DNA of 64,000 bases from Ephydatia muelleri (Eukaryota; Porifera; Demospongiae; Spongillida; Spongillidae): the NCBI GenBank assembly GCA_013339895.1, contig JABACO010000001.1, positions 124,001 to 188,000 of the forward strand, read 5' to 3'. Positions 1 through 12,564 of the stretch are shown piece by piece. The translations under genes and the position numbers were made by a program. Position 1 is the stretch's first letter, and each line of letters opens with the position of its first letter. The notes under the pieces are model-generated. The model was not told where the DNA came from. It saw only the letters and a list, made by a program, of their open reading frames with translations, and searched no databases.

Positions 1-1435
1 GTTTAGTGCCAAAGCCACACTCACATGGCCTACCTTATGCCGCAGCTGCTTCAAACATTTCCGCGAATCAACTGCACTATTTCCTGCTGAAAGCCCCATG
101 CTACACACTAGCGTAGCTGACACAAAGACCAGTCTGATACACTAATGGATAGGTGAGATATTTCTTTTGGCAAATACTGCATCCTGCGCAATGCTGCGGC
201 TGCATTGGTATGCACATGCTTATCTGAATCCATGCATGGAGCGGAGTCAAATTACGCGTTCTGATTGTTGCTAGAAATATGCATGCATCATGACACCAAA
301 GGCATTTAATTATTACATCTTAAGTTGTCTGTCGTACGTCAGTATGATGTTGACTCTAAAGTGTTCATGTGTCAAGCACGTGCGCAGATGCTACGAAACA
401 ATATGTATGCCTTATATACGCCTCTGAAACTATTGCTACATTTAATCCCATAGCAACGAGCCACACCTTCGAAGCAATGCAACGTCGATGTAATAGGATA
501 GCTTGTCCGTGGAAATATAGGTTTTCCGACCGACTCTCTGGCTAGCTTATTTAGATCTGGTGCTCTCAATGCAAAGAACGGATGCACCAAACACGAAACC
601 TATCCCTATATGGAGTGAAAGGAGGTTTGTTTGGCATTGCAAGTCTTGTAAAGCCGGAGCACCCCAAAAAGAAGCTGGTAAACGTTTGGACGGATAAACA
701 CAGCCGTATTTGTTCTTAATTGTTTAAATCCTGCATGGCTAGACTAGTGTATTCTTAACAACCAATTTAAAGGACTTTGTATAGCAGTGCATCACGTTGA
801 TTTCCCGCTGCTGAAATATACCATGATGGTATCCCATGTAAACTTTATCATACTGTTTGGAATAGAATCATCAATTTCATCATGGTTGAGTTGTATGGGT
901 TGCACTGCTTCTATGCCAAACACTAAATAGAATGGGGGCTGAATGCTAGTACAATAAGAGAGGAAGATATTCATATCAATCTTCTTAATGTACTTTATAC
1001 CGGTATATAAAGCCTTAGTGACTGTTTGATTCTCAACTAGCTTGTATGTCTGAGTATGATACGCTCTGCTGATATTATGTTCTATCCCAACTTCTTGAAC
1101 AGTGGTTTATTTCATTGACAAATTCGTGACCCTGATCCAATGCACACTATCGAAAACATCCTACTTTCATATCAGAGTGTGAAAACAAATTGCTATACAC
1201 TGCATGTACTCCATCTGTACTATTTTATGGTAACCCACAATCTTCTGAAGTAATCAGTGCAGGGTGGATCTGTGTATACCACATACTATTCAAATAGCAC
1301 AAGGAGCACAGCAATTGCACTGAAATGGTTGTCTTGTAATTCAGAAAAAGTTGAATTTGAGTTGTTATTTAAATGTAGACAGAATTGTACGTTATTTAAA
1401 AACATAAATACTAATTGCATGCATTATTCAATTGA
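1..1435. other. intergenic, no gene recognised
   Basis: AT-rich non-repetitive sequence. Only short frames occur, with no recognisable domain, no convincing chain of exons and no tandem repeat. I see nothing here that I can annotate. Confidence 0.5.
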
Positions 1436-1603
1436 GACAACACCTATAGAGGATTTGCTAGGCCTGTGTTAAGAGGATCAGATGAATGTCTTCTATTCAG
1501 TAGGGAAGGTGTTACTCAAGGAGATCTTCTATCCATGCCTATCTTTGCAGTTGCACTATTACCACTTGTAAAGTCACTGCACTGCTCTGTCCTTCAAGTA
1601 TGA
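1436..1603 (+). pseudogene. reverse transcriptase fragment (retrotransposon relic)
   Basis: A 55-codon open stretch reads ...TYRGFARPVLRG...SREGVTQGDLLSMPIFAVALLPL... and then stops. The core EGVTQGDxLSM matches the RT segment (EGxxQGDPLS) that precedes the catalytic YADD box in non-LTR-type reverse transcriptases common in marine invertebrates. The proline after QGD is replaced by leucine. No YADD and no upstream RT motifs are present in any frame nearby, so this is a truncated relic. It could belong to the same retroelement class as the endonuclease-like fragments at 62.3-63.9 kb, but the two pieces share no sequence that would prove it. Confidence 0.6.
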
Positions 1604-1969
1604 TATATAAGTGTAAGTATTAGTATTATCTAATTGTACGTGCTTCATGTATGTTCTATCCCTTTTATTAAAAAAAACAAATTTGAGTATTATTCACTTT
1701 GAACGATATTATAACAGATACAATATTTTTGTACGGTCAGGCCTAAGTGTGTTAATAGCCTTCTATTATTGCACCGGCAATAACCTGCTGTTTTGCACAT
1801 ATCCCTAGAAAGCTGACAAAGTGAACTTATTAAAAATAACATACTTAAATGGTAAATGTATAATACTTGTTTTCCATGTGATGCCTCCTGTTTATGGCGT
1901 TGAAGGTCCCCTACAATAGAACACCAATGTAAGTCATGTTCAAGATGCGTAATGTAGAATGTGCCTTAC

Positions 1970-4900
1970 CAAGCATAAGTCCACTCCAAAATGGAGCCAT
2001 TGGAAACCAATTTTTCATTAATGCATCAAAGTATTCAGGCTTATAGTACTTGTTTACAGTACTACCTCCATCAATGAGTACCACCTTATCTGTTTTTCGG
2101 CTAAAGTAAGCTCCAAATGGATGATGAACAGGAAGATTGAAGTCATGATCAACAACAGCATCAGGTTGTTCAGCCTCGTCTTGAAAGCATAGCTGGTCTT
2201 CTCGAAAGGAATTGACCATACTGACTAAAGAATTATATGCCGTTACCATGCCATCTGTTTCCATCTTAGAGCAATACAATAACTTAAACAAACATACGAT
2301 TTTTGACAACTCGTCAAGGGTTGAACAGTTTACTGCAATGGAAAAGCAGTACATACTAAACCTGTATTGCTCATTTTGAAACCTGAATGGGAAATAACCA
2401 GTAATATTTATACTTGTAGTATAATGAAACGCACCACTTTTTGGTGTCCTTCTTGACTGAATTCATGACATGGCTGGTACAGGCATGAGGCAAAATTTTT
2501 GAGAAGTCTTTGGGTTTACCTGAACCACTCACAATTCTAAAAGCTCTATGTAGGTAATCTCCAATTGATTCCATGCAGTACACTTGGAGAAAGCTGATCA
2601 GAAGCACTTGACTCCGGTCGATGATGACTTGACCAGGATTTATCAAATTACATGCACCGTACAATAAACTCTCAGCTCGTCTAAAACTTTGCAGAAAAAA
2701 AGATATGGAAAGCACTGTGTGGTCCTCTGTAATTAGCTCTGCAACAGCAATTGGAGCCTTGCCATCAACAGGATGCTTTAAAACAATTGCATAATAATAG
2801 ACAGTAGGCTGTTTACCTATTTTCTTGGGTAAGGCAACTATTGTACCTGTTGCATCACAAAACAGTGGAGAGGATTTGGCTATCTCATGGTACAAACGAA
2901 CTGAGGCCTCATTGTAACATATGACACTGAATGGTGCAACATGAATATGCTGGATAAAGCCTTTAACAGATTTATTACTAGAAACTGATTCCATTAAGAA
3001 TTCAGTTTGAAGTATTAAGAGTGACATAATAAGATCCTTATCACATTGCATTGCCAGCCTTGCTTCTGATGATATTTTTCTGATTACTGAACTTGAACAC
3101 CCAACTCCATTTCTATTCCCTGATGCATACTGCTCAGAGCTAAGAGCTATCAGCCTTTGATGGTACTCTTTTGATGGTGCAGTGTGCGTCATTTGAAAAT
3201 GTTTTTGAATGTCGTTCCTTACAGACAAACTAATATGTCGAGCTTTTGTTTCCCCTGTAACATGCTGCGTAGATCCAGTGAACATCACCTCAACAATGAC
3301 ACTATCTGCATGAATGTTTTGTTTAGTTATAGAAAGCCTTGCAGTTACTGGACATGAAGAAAAGATGCAATAAGCATCTGCTCTGAAAATTGAACTAAAC
3401 TGTTTCCTTGACTGGACTTGCTTCTTCCAGTGTCGCTTAAAAGCAAAACAGCAGCACTGGTTGATCTCAGATAGCCCATTTGCCATTATGTGCACCCAAG
3501 ACGGGTTAATAGTGTCACCTATGCAGATTGTATCCCACACTATCTTTGTGATTGAAAAAGAACCACGATGTAGTATGGATTTACAAAACATGTTGCTGGT
3601 TGGTAAGTCAGCAGATTGGGCAAGCAGTTCTGCTGTAATTCTACATACATCTGTTCGCTGAAACAAACAAAGCACTATTAAATATTGTCACAAAGTGTAT
3701 AATATCTCCTATGTATTAACCTATTGCTTGTCATGTTCAGTACGAAATGAAGGCAAAGGTTATAAATAATAATTACTCTGCACACTTACGTCATTTTACT
3801 AGTTATGGTAATATGATTAATTGAACTATGTTAGGATTGTTGTAAGCAGATATGTAATTGTATCAAATCCCTCATATATAAACATACTCTAAATGCGTAA
3901 GTCGGGGTATGGATAGTGAAATACATATGCATACACTGCACACCAGATATGACTATGCTTTTAGATCACTAGCTAATGAAATACGAGCACACTCACAATG
4001 CAAACCACACAAACTCATATAGAACCCTAAAAAATTCAAACCTGTTGAGAAGTTGGAATGCCTCTTGATTCACTTGATAATTCTGTAGCAGCAGTACATA
4101 TGGAGTACATTATTCATGTAAAGCTGTTTATACCTTCAATGTAGAAAGGATCCTCAATACACTCCTTACAGCAGGTAGGACATTTGGAAGTCTCAATAGA
4201 TGATGCTTCTTCTGTACTAATACCTACACAGCTACCATGAAACCAGTCATTGCAATAATCACAACCAATCATGAATCTAGAATGAAATGCATAATGGTAG
4301 TTAAGCAATTTGTTACCGGCAATAATCTTACTTTGATGGATCATAAGGTTGTTGACATAAACAATACAGTTGTAATGATTCCATCTTCACTCCCTGTTAC
4401 AAATCCATTCCACAGTATATAGTATGCATCAATACAAAGTACATAATTTCTGCACACCTTGTCATCTCTTCTCAGTGGCAATTCACTTGTTGATTCAGCC
4501 TGATAGAAATTCACAAAGTAATAAGTTAGACCAACATTACATTATCATGCGAACAGTGCCATGCTGTATCAATGTATCCTCTTTTTCACATGCTTGAAGT
4601 GCATCTGTTCTATCACCCTCCTCTTCAGGCACTCTGATAATCCCTTCTTCAACTTCATCAACATCATTGGTCTCAGGCCCAGGAACTATTTCATCTCCCT
4701 CCAATGGAATGGTAACCGTACTGTCATTAAGCTCACCTAAAGGGGGGCAAAAAACAAACATCAGTTAGTGCAGATTGGTAAACACCACATTACCTAGCAA
4801 TGTGTGCAGATTGCCTCTGTTACTTCTCCAGTATTTGTACACAGCCAGTACATACTTGTCTGATGGCCTGCTACAGCCAGAGAGAGATACAGCTACTAAA

Positions 4901-5007
4901 AACCAGTACCCACATGGAGCTTTCCTTGAGGCCTCAAGAGGGGGCTGGCCTCTATCGATAAGGACAGCTACAAAACGTGCAGGATCAATGTTGTATTTTG
5001 TCCTTCC
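1970..5007 (-). CDS. PHD-finger / MULE-like transposase-domain protein, multi-exon
   Basis: Exons read on the minus strand: 5007-4794, 4736-4541 (3' end uncertain), about 4493-4458, 4393-4332, 4276-4134, 4082-4042, 3657-2435 and 2361-1970. Phases agree at most joins; the donor near 4541 does not fit well and the 3' end beyond 1970 is open. The 4393-4134 exons form a PHD zinc finger: YCLCQQPYD, then FMIGCDYCNDWFHGSC and CPTC, a C4HC3 pattern that in known proteins reads histone H3 tails. The large exon carries FCDATG and later VIIDRSQ, followed by a CxxH motif (HACTSH), as in MULE-type DDE transposases. The last exon has YYKPEYFDALMKNW, a motif shared by uncharacterised invertebrate proteins. 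The exon at 4736-4541 is acidic. It could be a functional transposon gene or a domesticated one; no terminal inverted repeats were found. Confidence 0.65.
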
Positions 5008-5231
5008 CTGAGAAGATTTTACAAAATAAACAATGCAGACACCCTAAAGCAGCAACACACCATGCTAACACAATTTCAACCACTGAATAAAGCAAGGAAA
5101 AAATCCGTGCTTAAATACTAGCTAGGAATATTCTAGACAATAAGCATTCTACACCAAGTCATGCCACTCACACAATTGTGCTAATAGAGAATTAACACAT
5201 TCACATCAATGCTAATAAAGAGAAAATTGAC

Positions 5232-8200
5232 ACAGGTCAGATAGTCTCTCAGTAGGAGAACCACTACAATGCTTCCCTGAGGTGATTACAACACTCAATG
5301 TATGTGGTTGTAATGACGACATAGCCACGGTCCTCAGGTGGGAGGGGCCAATGACATGAGCTGGATCTTACCAAGTCAGGTAGCCTCTGGGTGAGGTCCA
5401 GAATGCACAGCCTCACCAGTACCATGCTTCCCTGGTGATTAAGCAGTATCTAACTTACTCAATGTATGTGGGTGCAATGATGACATAGCCACGGTCCTCA
5501 GGTGGGAGGGGCCAGTGATATGAGCTGGATCTTACCAAGTCAGGTAGCCTCTGGGTGAGGTCCAGAATGCACAGCCTCACCAGTACCATGCTTCTCTGGT
5601 GATTAAGCAGTATCTAACTTACTCAATGTATGTGGGTGCAATGACGACATAGCCACGGTCCTCAGGTGGGAGGGGCCAGTGATATGAGCTGGATCTTACC
5701 AAGTCAGGTAGCCTCTGGGTGAGGTCCAGAATGCACAGCCTCACCAGTACCATGCTTCCCTGGTGATTAAGCAGTATCTAACTTACTCAATGTATGTGGG
5801 TGCAATGATGACATAGCCATGGTCTTCAGGTGGGAGGGGCCAGTGATATGAGCTGGTTCTTACCAAGTCAGGTAGCCTCTGGGTGAGGTCCAGAATGCAC
5901 AGCCTCACCAGTACCATGCTTCCCTGGTGATTAAGCAGTATCTAACTTACTCAATGTATGTGGGTGTAATGATGACATAGCCACGGTCCTCAGGTGGGAG
6001 GGGCCAGTGATATGAGCTGGATCTTACCAAGTCAGGTAGCCTCTGGGTGAGGTCCAGAATGCACAGCCTCACCAGTACCATGCTTCTCTGGTGATTAAGC
6101 AGTATCTAACTTACTCAATGTATGTGGGTGCAATGATGACATAGCCACGGTCCTCAGGTGGGAGGGGCCAGTGATATGAGCTGGATCTTACCATGTCAGG
6201 TAGCCTCTGGGTGAGGTCCAGAATGCACAGCCTCACCAGTACCATGCTTCCCTGGTGATTAAGAAGTATCTAATTTACTCAATGTTTGTGTGTGTAATGA
6301 CGACATAGCCACGGTCCTCAGGTGGGAGGGGCCAATGACATGAGCTGGATATTCCCAAGTCAGGTAGCCTCTGGGTGAGGTCCAGAATGCACAGCCTCAC
6401 CAGTACCATGCTTCCCTGGTGATTAAGCAGTATCTAACTTACTCAATGTATGTGGGTGCAATGATGACATAGCCATGGTCCTCAGGTGGGAGGGGCCAGT
6501 GATATGAGCTGGATCTTACCAAGTCAGGTAGCCACCAGTACCATGCTTCCCTGGTGATTAAGCAGTATCTAACTTACTCAATATATGTGGGTGCAATGAT
6601 GACATAGCCATGGTCCTCAGGTGGGAGGGGCCAGTGATATGAGCTGGATCTTACCAAGTCAGGTAGCCTCTGGGTGAGGTCCAGAATGCACAGCCTCACC
6701 AGTACCATGCTTCCCTGGTGATTAAGCAGTATCTAACTTACTCAATGTATGTGGGTGCAATGATGACATAGCCATGGTCCTCAGGTGGGAGGGGCCAGTG
6801 ATATGAGCTGGATCTTACCAAGTCAGGTAGCCTCTGGGTGAGGTCCAGAATGCACAGCCTCACCAGTACCATGCTTCCCTGGTGATTAAGCAGTATCTAA
6901 CTTACTCAATGTATGTGGGTGCAATGATGACATAGCCATGGTCCTCAGGTGGGAGGGGCCAGTGATATGAGCTGGATCTTACCAAGTCAGGTAGCCTCTG
7001 GGTGAGGTCCAGAATGCACAGCCTCACCAGTACCATGCTTCCCTGGTGATTAAGAAGTATCTAACTTACTCAATGTTTGTGTGTGTAATGATGACATAGC
7101 CACGGTCCTCAGGTGGGAGGGGCCAATGACATGAGCTGGATCTTACCAAGTCAGGTAGCCTCTGGGTGAGGTCCAGAATGCACAGCCTTACCAGTACCAT
7201 GCTTCCCTGGTGATTAAGCAGTATCTAACTCACTCAATGTTTGTGTGTGTAATGATGACATAGCCACGGTCCTCAGGTGGGAGGGGCCAATGACATGAGC
7301 TGGATCTTACCAAGTCAGGTAGCCTCTGGGTGAGGTCCAGAATGCACAGCCTCACCAGTACCATGCTTCCCTGGTGATTAAGCAGTATCCAACTTACTCA
7401 ATGTAATGATGACATAGCCACGGTCCTCAGGTGGGAGGGGCCAATGACATGAGCTGGATCTTACCAAGTCAGGTAGCCTCTGGGTGAGGTCCAGAATGCA
7501 CAGCCTCACCAGTACCATGCTTCCCTGGTGATTAAGAAGTATCTAATTTACTCAATGTTTGTGTGTGTAATGACGACATAGCCACGGTCCTCAGGTGGGA
7601 GGGGCCAATGACATGAGCTGGATATTCCCAAGTCAGGTAGCCTCTGGGTGAGGTCCAGAATGCACAGCCTCACCAGTACCATGCTTCCCTGGTGATTAAG
7701 CAGTATCTAACTTACTCAATGCATGTGGGTGCAATGACGACATAGCCACGGTCCTCAGGTGGGAGGGGCCAATGACATGAGCTGGATCTTACCATGTCAG
7801 GTAGCCTCTGGGTGAGGTCCAGAATGCACAGCCTCACCAGTACCATGCTTCCCTGGTGATTAAGCAGTATCTAACTTACTCAATGTATGTGGGTGTAATG
7901 ATGACATAGCCCCGGTCCTCAGGTGGGAGGGGCCAATGACATGAGCCGGATATTACCAAGTCAGGTAGCCTCTGGGTGAGGTCCAGAATGCACAGCCTCA
8001 CCAGTACCATGCTTCCCTGGTGATTAAGCAGTATCTAACTTATACTCAATGTTTATGTGTGTAATGACGACATAGCCACGGTCCTCAGATGGGAGGGGCC
8101 AATGACATGAGCTGGATCTTACCAAGTCAGGTAGCCTCTGGGTGAGGTCCAGAATGCACAGCCTCACCAGTACCATGCTTCCCTGGTGATTAAGCAGTAT

Positions 8201-8812
8201 CTAACTTACTCAATGTTTATGTGTGTAATGACGACATAGCCACGGTCCTCAGGTGGGAGGGGCCAATGACATGAGCCGGATATTACCAAGTCAGGTAGCC
8301 TCTGGGTGAGGTCCAGAATGCACAGCCTCACCAGTACCATGCTTCCCTGGTGATTAAGAAGTATCTAACTTACTCAATGTTTGTGTGTGTAATGATGACA
8401 TAGCCATGGTCCTCAGGTGGGAGGGGCCAATGAAATGAGCTGGATATTACCAAGTCAGGTAGCCTCTGGGTGAGGTCCAGAATGCACAGCCTCACCAGTA
8501 CCATGCTTCCCTGGTGATTAAGAAGTATCTAACTTACTCAATGTTTGTGTGTGTAATGATGACATAGCCATGGTCCTCAGGTGGGAGGGGCCAGTGATAT
8601 GAGCTGGATCTTACCAAGTCAGGTAGCCTCTGGGTGAGGTCTAGAATGCACAGCCTCACCAGTACCATGCTTCCCTGGTGATTAAGCAGTATCTAACTTA
8701 CTCAATGCATGTGGGTGCAATGATGGCATAGCCATGGTCCTCAGGTGGGAGGGGCCAATGACATGAGCTAGACATTACCTGGTCAGGCAACCTCTGGGTG
8801 AGGTCCAGAATG
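5232..8812 (-). repeat. 164-bp tandem array of exon-like units (about 21 copies)
   Basis: The unit recurs every 164 bases (for example tagcctctgg at 5381, 5545 and 5709). One unit near 6530 is shortened and the edge copies are diverged. On the minus strand each unit has an acceptor-like caccag, an open 60-base segment reading GSMVLVRLCILDLTQRLPDL, then a donor gtaaga. A second open segment, SYHWPLPPEDRGYVIIAP, ends at a consensus donor gtaagt. The 60-base segment is a multiple of three and in phase 0 with the GRTKYN exon at 5007 just downstream, so a spliced 20-residue repeat is possible. Several units have the first donor destroyed (ttggga instead of ttggta). The whole unit, intron part included, is equally conserved, which points to recent amplification. 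Confidence 0.85.
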
Positions 8813-9637
8813 GAAGCACATTCAAATACGCCCCATAAGTTCCCAAACTAATATCGTTTCTCAGATAAATGTTTATCCTGCCAGCAGCAAAATCAATTAC
8901 GTCATCGGCCGCACGGCCGTTCATTAGTGTTAATTGGTGTGGAATGTGCGGCTGTGGAATGTACGGCTAACTTCTAAGCGGTTCCGATGTGAAAGTTTTG
9001 CGCTTCATTAATTTGCTAATCACTTATTTACTGGTTATATGACGTTTTAATAATTCTGTTCCGGGGGGGGGTAAATACCCCCCCTACCCCCCCCCGGTTC
9101 CGCCGCCGCTGATTTTAAATGGAACTGCTAGTTTAGTAACTTTGTAGCAAACAACATGTTGCAGACATTGATCGCCACATGTACACTGTTAAATAAAAGG
9201 CCCGAGGGGTGTTAGGTTTGATGGGGGTGTTACAGCCCAGGGAGTGCTATAGCAACACACAAGGGTGTTGGAGCTGACATCTTGGGGTGTTGTCAGGCTG
9301 CGTTAGGGTGATAGGAGCAACCCCCAGCAAGGGTGGGGTGTTAGGTCGATCGATTTAAAAGTGTGTTGTCATAACACTGATTTACCGCATTACACTCCAT
9401 TGCCCAGCCTTGTTTAGTAATTACTTTCTGACGGTTGAGGGCGTGGTTTGTTAGATGATATGACTATGATGGCAGCTGTGACTTCGTAGTTGGTGGACTT
9501 CAAGTGAAAAGTTATATCTTAATGCACGCAAGTGACACAACGTACCAGTACAAAACGTCTACCATAGGCTAGCCATGGCCCGTGCGTTGGTGACCCCAGC
9601 AGCGCGTGCGCGTGTGAGTATACTAGTAGACCTACAG
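8813..9637. other. intergenic, short G/C tracts and GGGGTGTT motifs
   Basis: No coding signal. The stretch holds a poly-G/poly-C near-palindrome at 9061-9098, ending in a hAT-terminus-like gccgccgctg, and scattered copies of ggggtgtt between 9190 and 9340. Nothing more can be supported. Confidence 0.4.
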
Positions 9638-9638
9638 C

Positions 9639-9708
9639 TAGTTGGGCGTAGCCCGACCTTCGCGTTTTGGCTTCCGCCAAAACGCGAAGGTCAGGCTACG
9701 CCCAACTA
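9639..9708. repeat. 33-bp-arm hairpin (tiny inverted-repeat element)
   Basis: Arms 9639-9671 and 9676-9708 are reverse complements with one mismatch and a 4-base loop. The arm begins tagttgggcgtagcc. With essentially no loop this is a foldback structure, probably a remnant of a miniature inverted-repeat element. Confidence 0.85.
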
Positions 9709-10164
9709 ATTAAAAGCTGTTCCTATTTGGCATTTCTATACTGTCAATTATTACGGTCCTGAATCAATCCCGAAATCGGCCGTGACTCGGAATGTAAAAG
9801 GCTAACGGTTCCGTATCAGGGTGATTTTTTTTTGTTCTGTAAATCAGCTAAGAGTGATCATGAATAATCGTAATGGAGAGTGCTTGGCTACAATAATTAT
9901 TATTCAAGCCATACATGTTGTCCAATCATGTACAAACACAAGTGTGTTGACGGATGCATCACACCCTTCAACCACAGCTGGTGCTGTCTTCTCAACAAAT
10001 GAGCAGATCCTAGTACACTTGTGGACCACTGACACAGCTGCACAGACAGAAGATGGAGGAATGGCATGGAAGAAGTCCACCATTGTCAGCAATGGGCAGT
10101 CAAACTCACCAAGTATTACAGCCTTAAGGAATAGCTGTTTCCTGCTGTGTAATAATCAGTCTGA

Positions 10165-10177
10165 CATTTAAACAGTA

Positions 10178-10257
<80 letters not shown>

Positions 10258-10632
10258 CTCACAACACACACAACGCAGAGACACACAACACAGACACACA
10301 CAACACACACAACACAGACACACACAACACAGACACACACAACAGACACACACTCAACACACACACGACAAACACACACACACACACACAACTCACAACA
10401 CACACAACGCAGAGACACACAACACAGACACACACAACACACACACAACACAGACACACAACACAGACACACACAACACAGACACACACAACAGACACAC
10501 ACTCAACACACACACGACACACACACACACACACACACACCACACACACACAACATGACACAACAACACAGACACACACCACATACGTACAACACAGACA
10601 CACGACACACAACAGACAAAACACCCTCACAC
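10165..10632. repeat. (CA)n microsatellite with a duplicated variant segment
   Basis: Pure (CA)n followed by imperfect CA repeats punctuated by acaacgcagag and cagacacac. A segment of roughly 130 bases is present twice in tandem. The long open frames here are artefacts of the dinucleotide repeat. Confidence 0.95.
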
Positions 10633-10927
10633 ACAGTCTTACTTATGAAATAGTATAGGATAAAATCACTGATGTTGATGAGCCCACAAGATCAGTAGAA
10701 CTTATTACACTAGTAGATGACTCAAGAGATGGTGGCATAAACAGTGCACAGCTGGCAATAGCAATGGCAATGACAATGTTGTGTGTCCCATGTCGTACTA
10801 ATTGAATGCAGCGAATTAAACGAGTGTACATGAACTCAGATTGCTGTTCCTCACCATAAGTACAAAGTATGTAGTGCCTTCTACGAGTAGTCATTTAATT
10901 TACACATTAAAATTAGTACAGTGTGCT

Positions 10928-11010
10928 CTTAGTCTCGTACCCAGAACCAGATTCCCAACAGCTGCGCCACCCGCAGCTGTTGGGAATCTGGGTCTGGGTA
11001 CGAGACTAAG
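10928..11010. repeat. 39-bp-arm hairpin element
   Basis: Arms 10928-10966 and 10972-11010, beginning cttagtctcgtacccagaac, are reverse complements with one mismatch across a 5-base loop. A perfect-arm foldback of this sort is typical of a short MITE, though no target duplication stands out. Confidence 0.85.
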
Positions 11011-11459
11011 GCTGCCTCTTCTAGAAGGATGTACCACGCAGTTGATTATGAAGGGCGATGGTTCTGCCTGGCGATGAATTACCCTATCATTGCTGATTGC
11101 GGTAGGTCAGGTTTACACAGACACAATGGATAGCAATATTCATCATTCCACAAGCACTCAAGATAAACAGAAGCCTCTTGAGCTTGTTAGCAAACCATGG
11201 CATATCCTTACATGTATGACTGTCCCTTGTGTCAGGGGACAGTCCTATAAGGACACAATGTATGCATAAAGGACCACTCCTATGACACTACAGTGTACAC
11301 GTTGCTACATGTACCTACATGTGTAGACATGTCTCATGGTCTCATGAGCTGTTCAATGGATAGATCAAAAATGCATGTGCAAAGAAGGCATTCAGTGAGA
11401 GAAAATGTGTGTACCATCATTATCAGAGAGCACTACTGTTTTTTTCCACATGAACAACA

Positions 11460-12300
11460 GTGTGTGCTTTGTGTAACACGTGTCTGTGCACATGTGCGAG
11501 TCTGTGTGTATTGTGTGTGTATCTGTGAGTGTGTGTCTGTTGTGTCTGTGCATGTGTGTCTATATGTATTTTGTGTGTGCGAGTCTGTGTGCAAGTCTGC
11601 GTGTCTGTGTGATTCTGTGTGTGTGTCTGTGTATTTCGTGAGTGTATATATTTCGTGTGTGTGTCTGTGTGTGCTTGTGTGTCCGTGTGTGTGTGTGTAT
11701 GTGTGTGTGTGTGTCTGTCGTGTGTGTATGTTCCTGTGTGTGTTGGTGCATGTGTGTGTCTGAGTGTTTTGTGTGACTGTCTCATGTGTGTCTCTGTGTA
11801 TTTCGTGTGTGCCTGTGTCTGCATGTGTGTCTGTGTGTGCTAGTGTGTATTTCCATGTGTGTGCATGTGTGTGTGTGTGTGTGTGTTTGTATATGTGTGT
11901 GTCGTGTGTTTTGTGTGTCCATGTGTGTGTCTGTGTATCTGTGTGTGTGTGTTTGTATGCGTCTGTGTGTATGTCTGTGTGTGTGTTAGTGTGTGTGTGT
12001 TTTTTTGTATGTGTCTGTGTATGCCATGTGTGTGTCTGTGTGTGCGTTTGTGTGTGTGTGAGTTAGTGTGTCTGTGTGTGTGTTTGTATGCATCTGTGTG
12101 TATGCATGTGTGTCTGTGTGTACCTGTGTGTGCATGTGTGTGCTAGTGTGTATTTCATGCATGTGTGTCTGCATGTGTGTCTGTGTGTGCTAGTGTGTAT
12201 TTCCATGTGTGTGTGTACGTGTGTGTGTGCGTGTGTGTTTGTCATATGTGTGTCGTGTGTTTTGTGTGTCCATGTGTGTGTCTGTGTATCTGTGTGTGTG
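11460..12300. repeat. (TG)n/(TGTC)n microsatellite, left part
   Basis: Imperfect tgtgtgtctgtgtg repeat containing larger repeated blocks such as gctagtgtgtatttccatgtg. It is cut by the LTR retrotransposon and continues on the far side at 17052 with the same block types. Confidence 0.95.
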
Positions 12301-12499
12301 TGTGAGAGCCCAGACCTACAGGCATGCGCATTAGAGACATGAATGTGTATTTAAGGGTATGAATTGTATAATTATAGTGTGATTCGGGTGTTTTTTGGTG
12401 AACTACTGGACGTTGCTTTCTCGCGAAGCGTTGAGTCGGTTCTCGTGTCTTCCATTGTGAAGTGACAGACTGGGGGGCTACCAATCCAGCTCTGTCACA
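12301..12499 (+). repeat. 5' LTR (199 bp)
   Basis: Begins TGTGAGAGCC and ends TCTGTCACA, so it has the canonical TG...CA ends. It is identical base for base to the 3' LTR at 16853-17051. The flanking gtgtg (12296-12300) matches gtgtg after the 3' LTR (17052-17056), consistent with a 5-bp target duplication, although the host sequence is itself (TG)n. Confidence 0.95.
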
Positions 12500-12518
12500 T
12501 ATGGTGGCAGCGGTGGGA
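12500..12518 (+). other. putative primer-binding site
   Basis: The sequence tatggtggcagcggtggga directly follows the 5' LTR, where the tRNA primer site of an LTR retrotransposon lies; the tggtggca start is PBS-like. I cannot name the tRNA. Confidence 0.5.
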
Positions 12519-12564
12519 TATTGTAAGTCGCGACGGTTTTTGTCCGACGCCCGTGCTGTTGTGG

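Noticed and set aside
9821-10171. 116-codon plus-strand frame
   Set aside because: No recognisable domain or exon partners, and it runs into the (CA)n tract; chance frame.
10116-12342. Cys/Val- and Thr/His-rich frames in the (CA)n and (TG)n tracts (also 16782-18725)
   Set aside because: They translate dinucleotide repeats in several frames and strands at once; no coding evidence.
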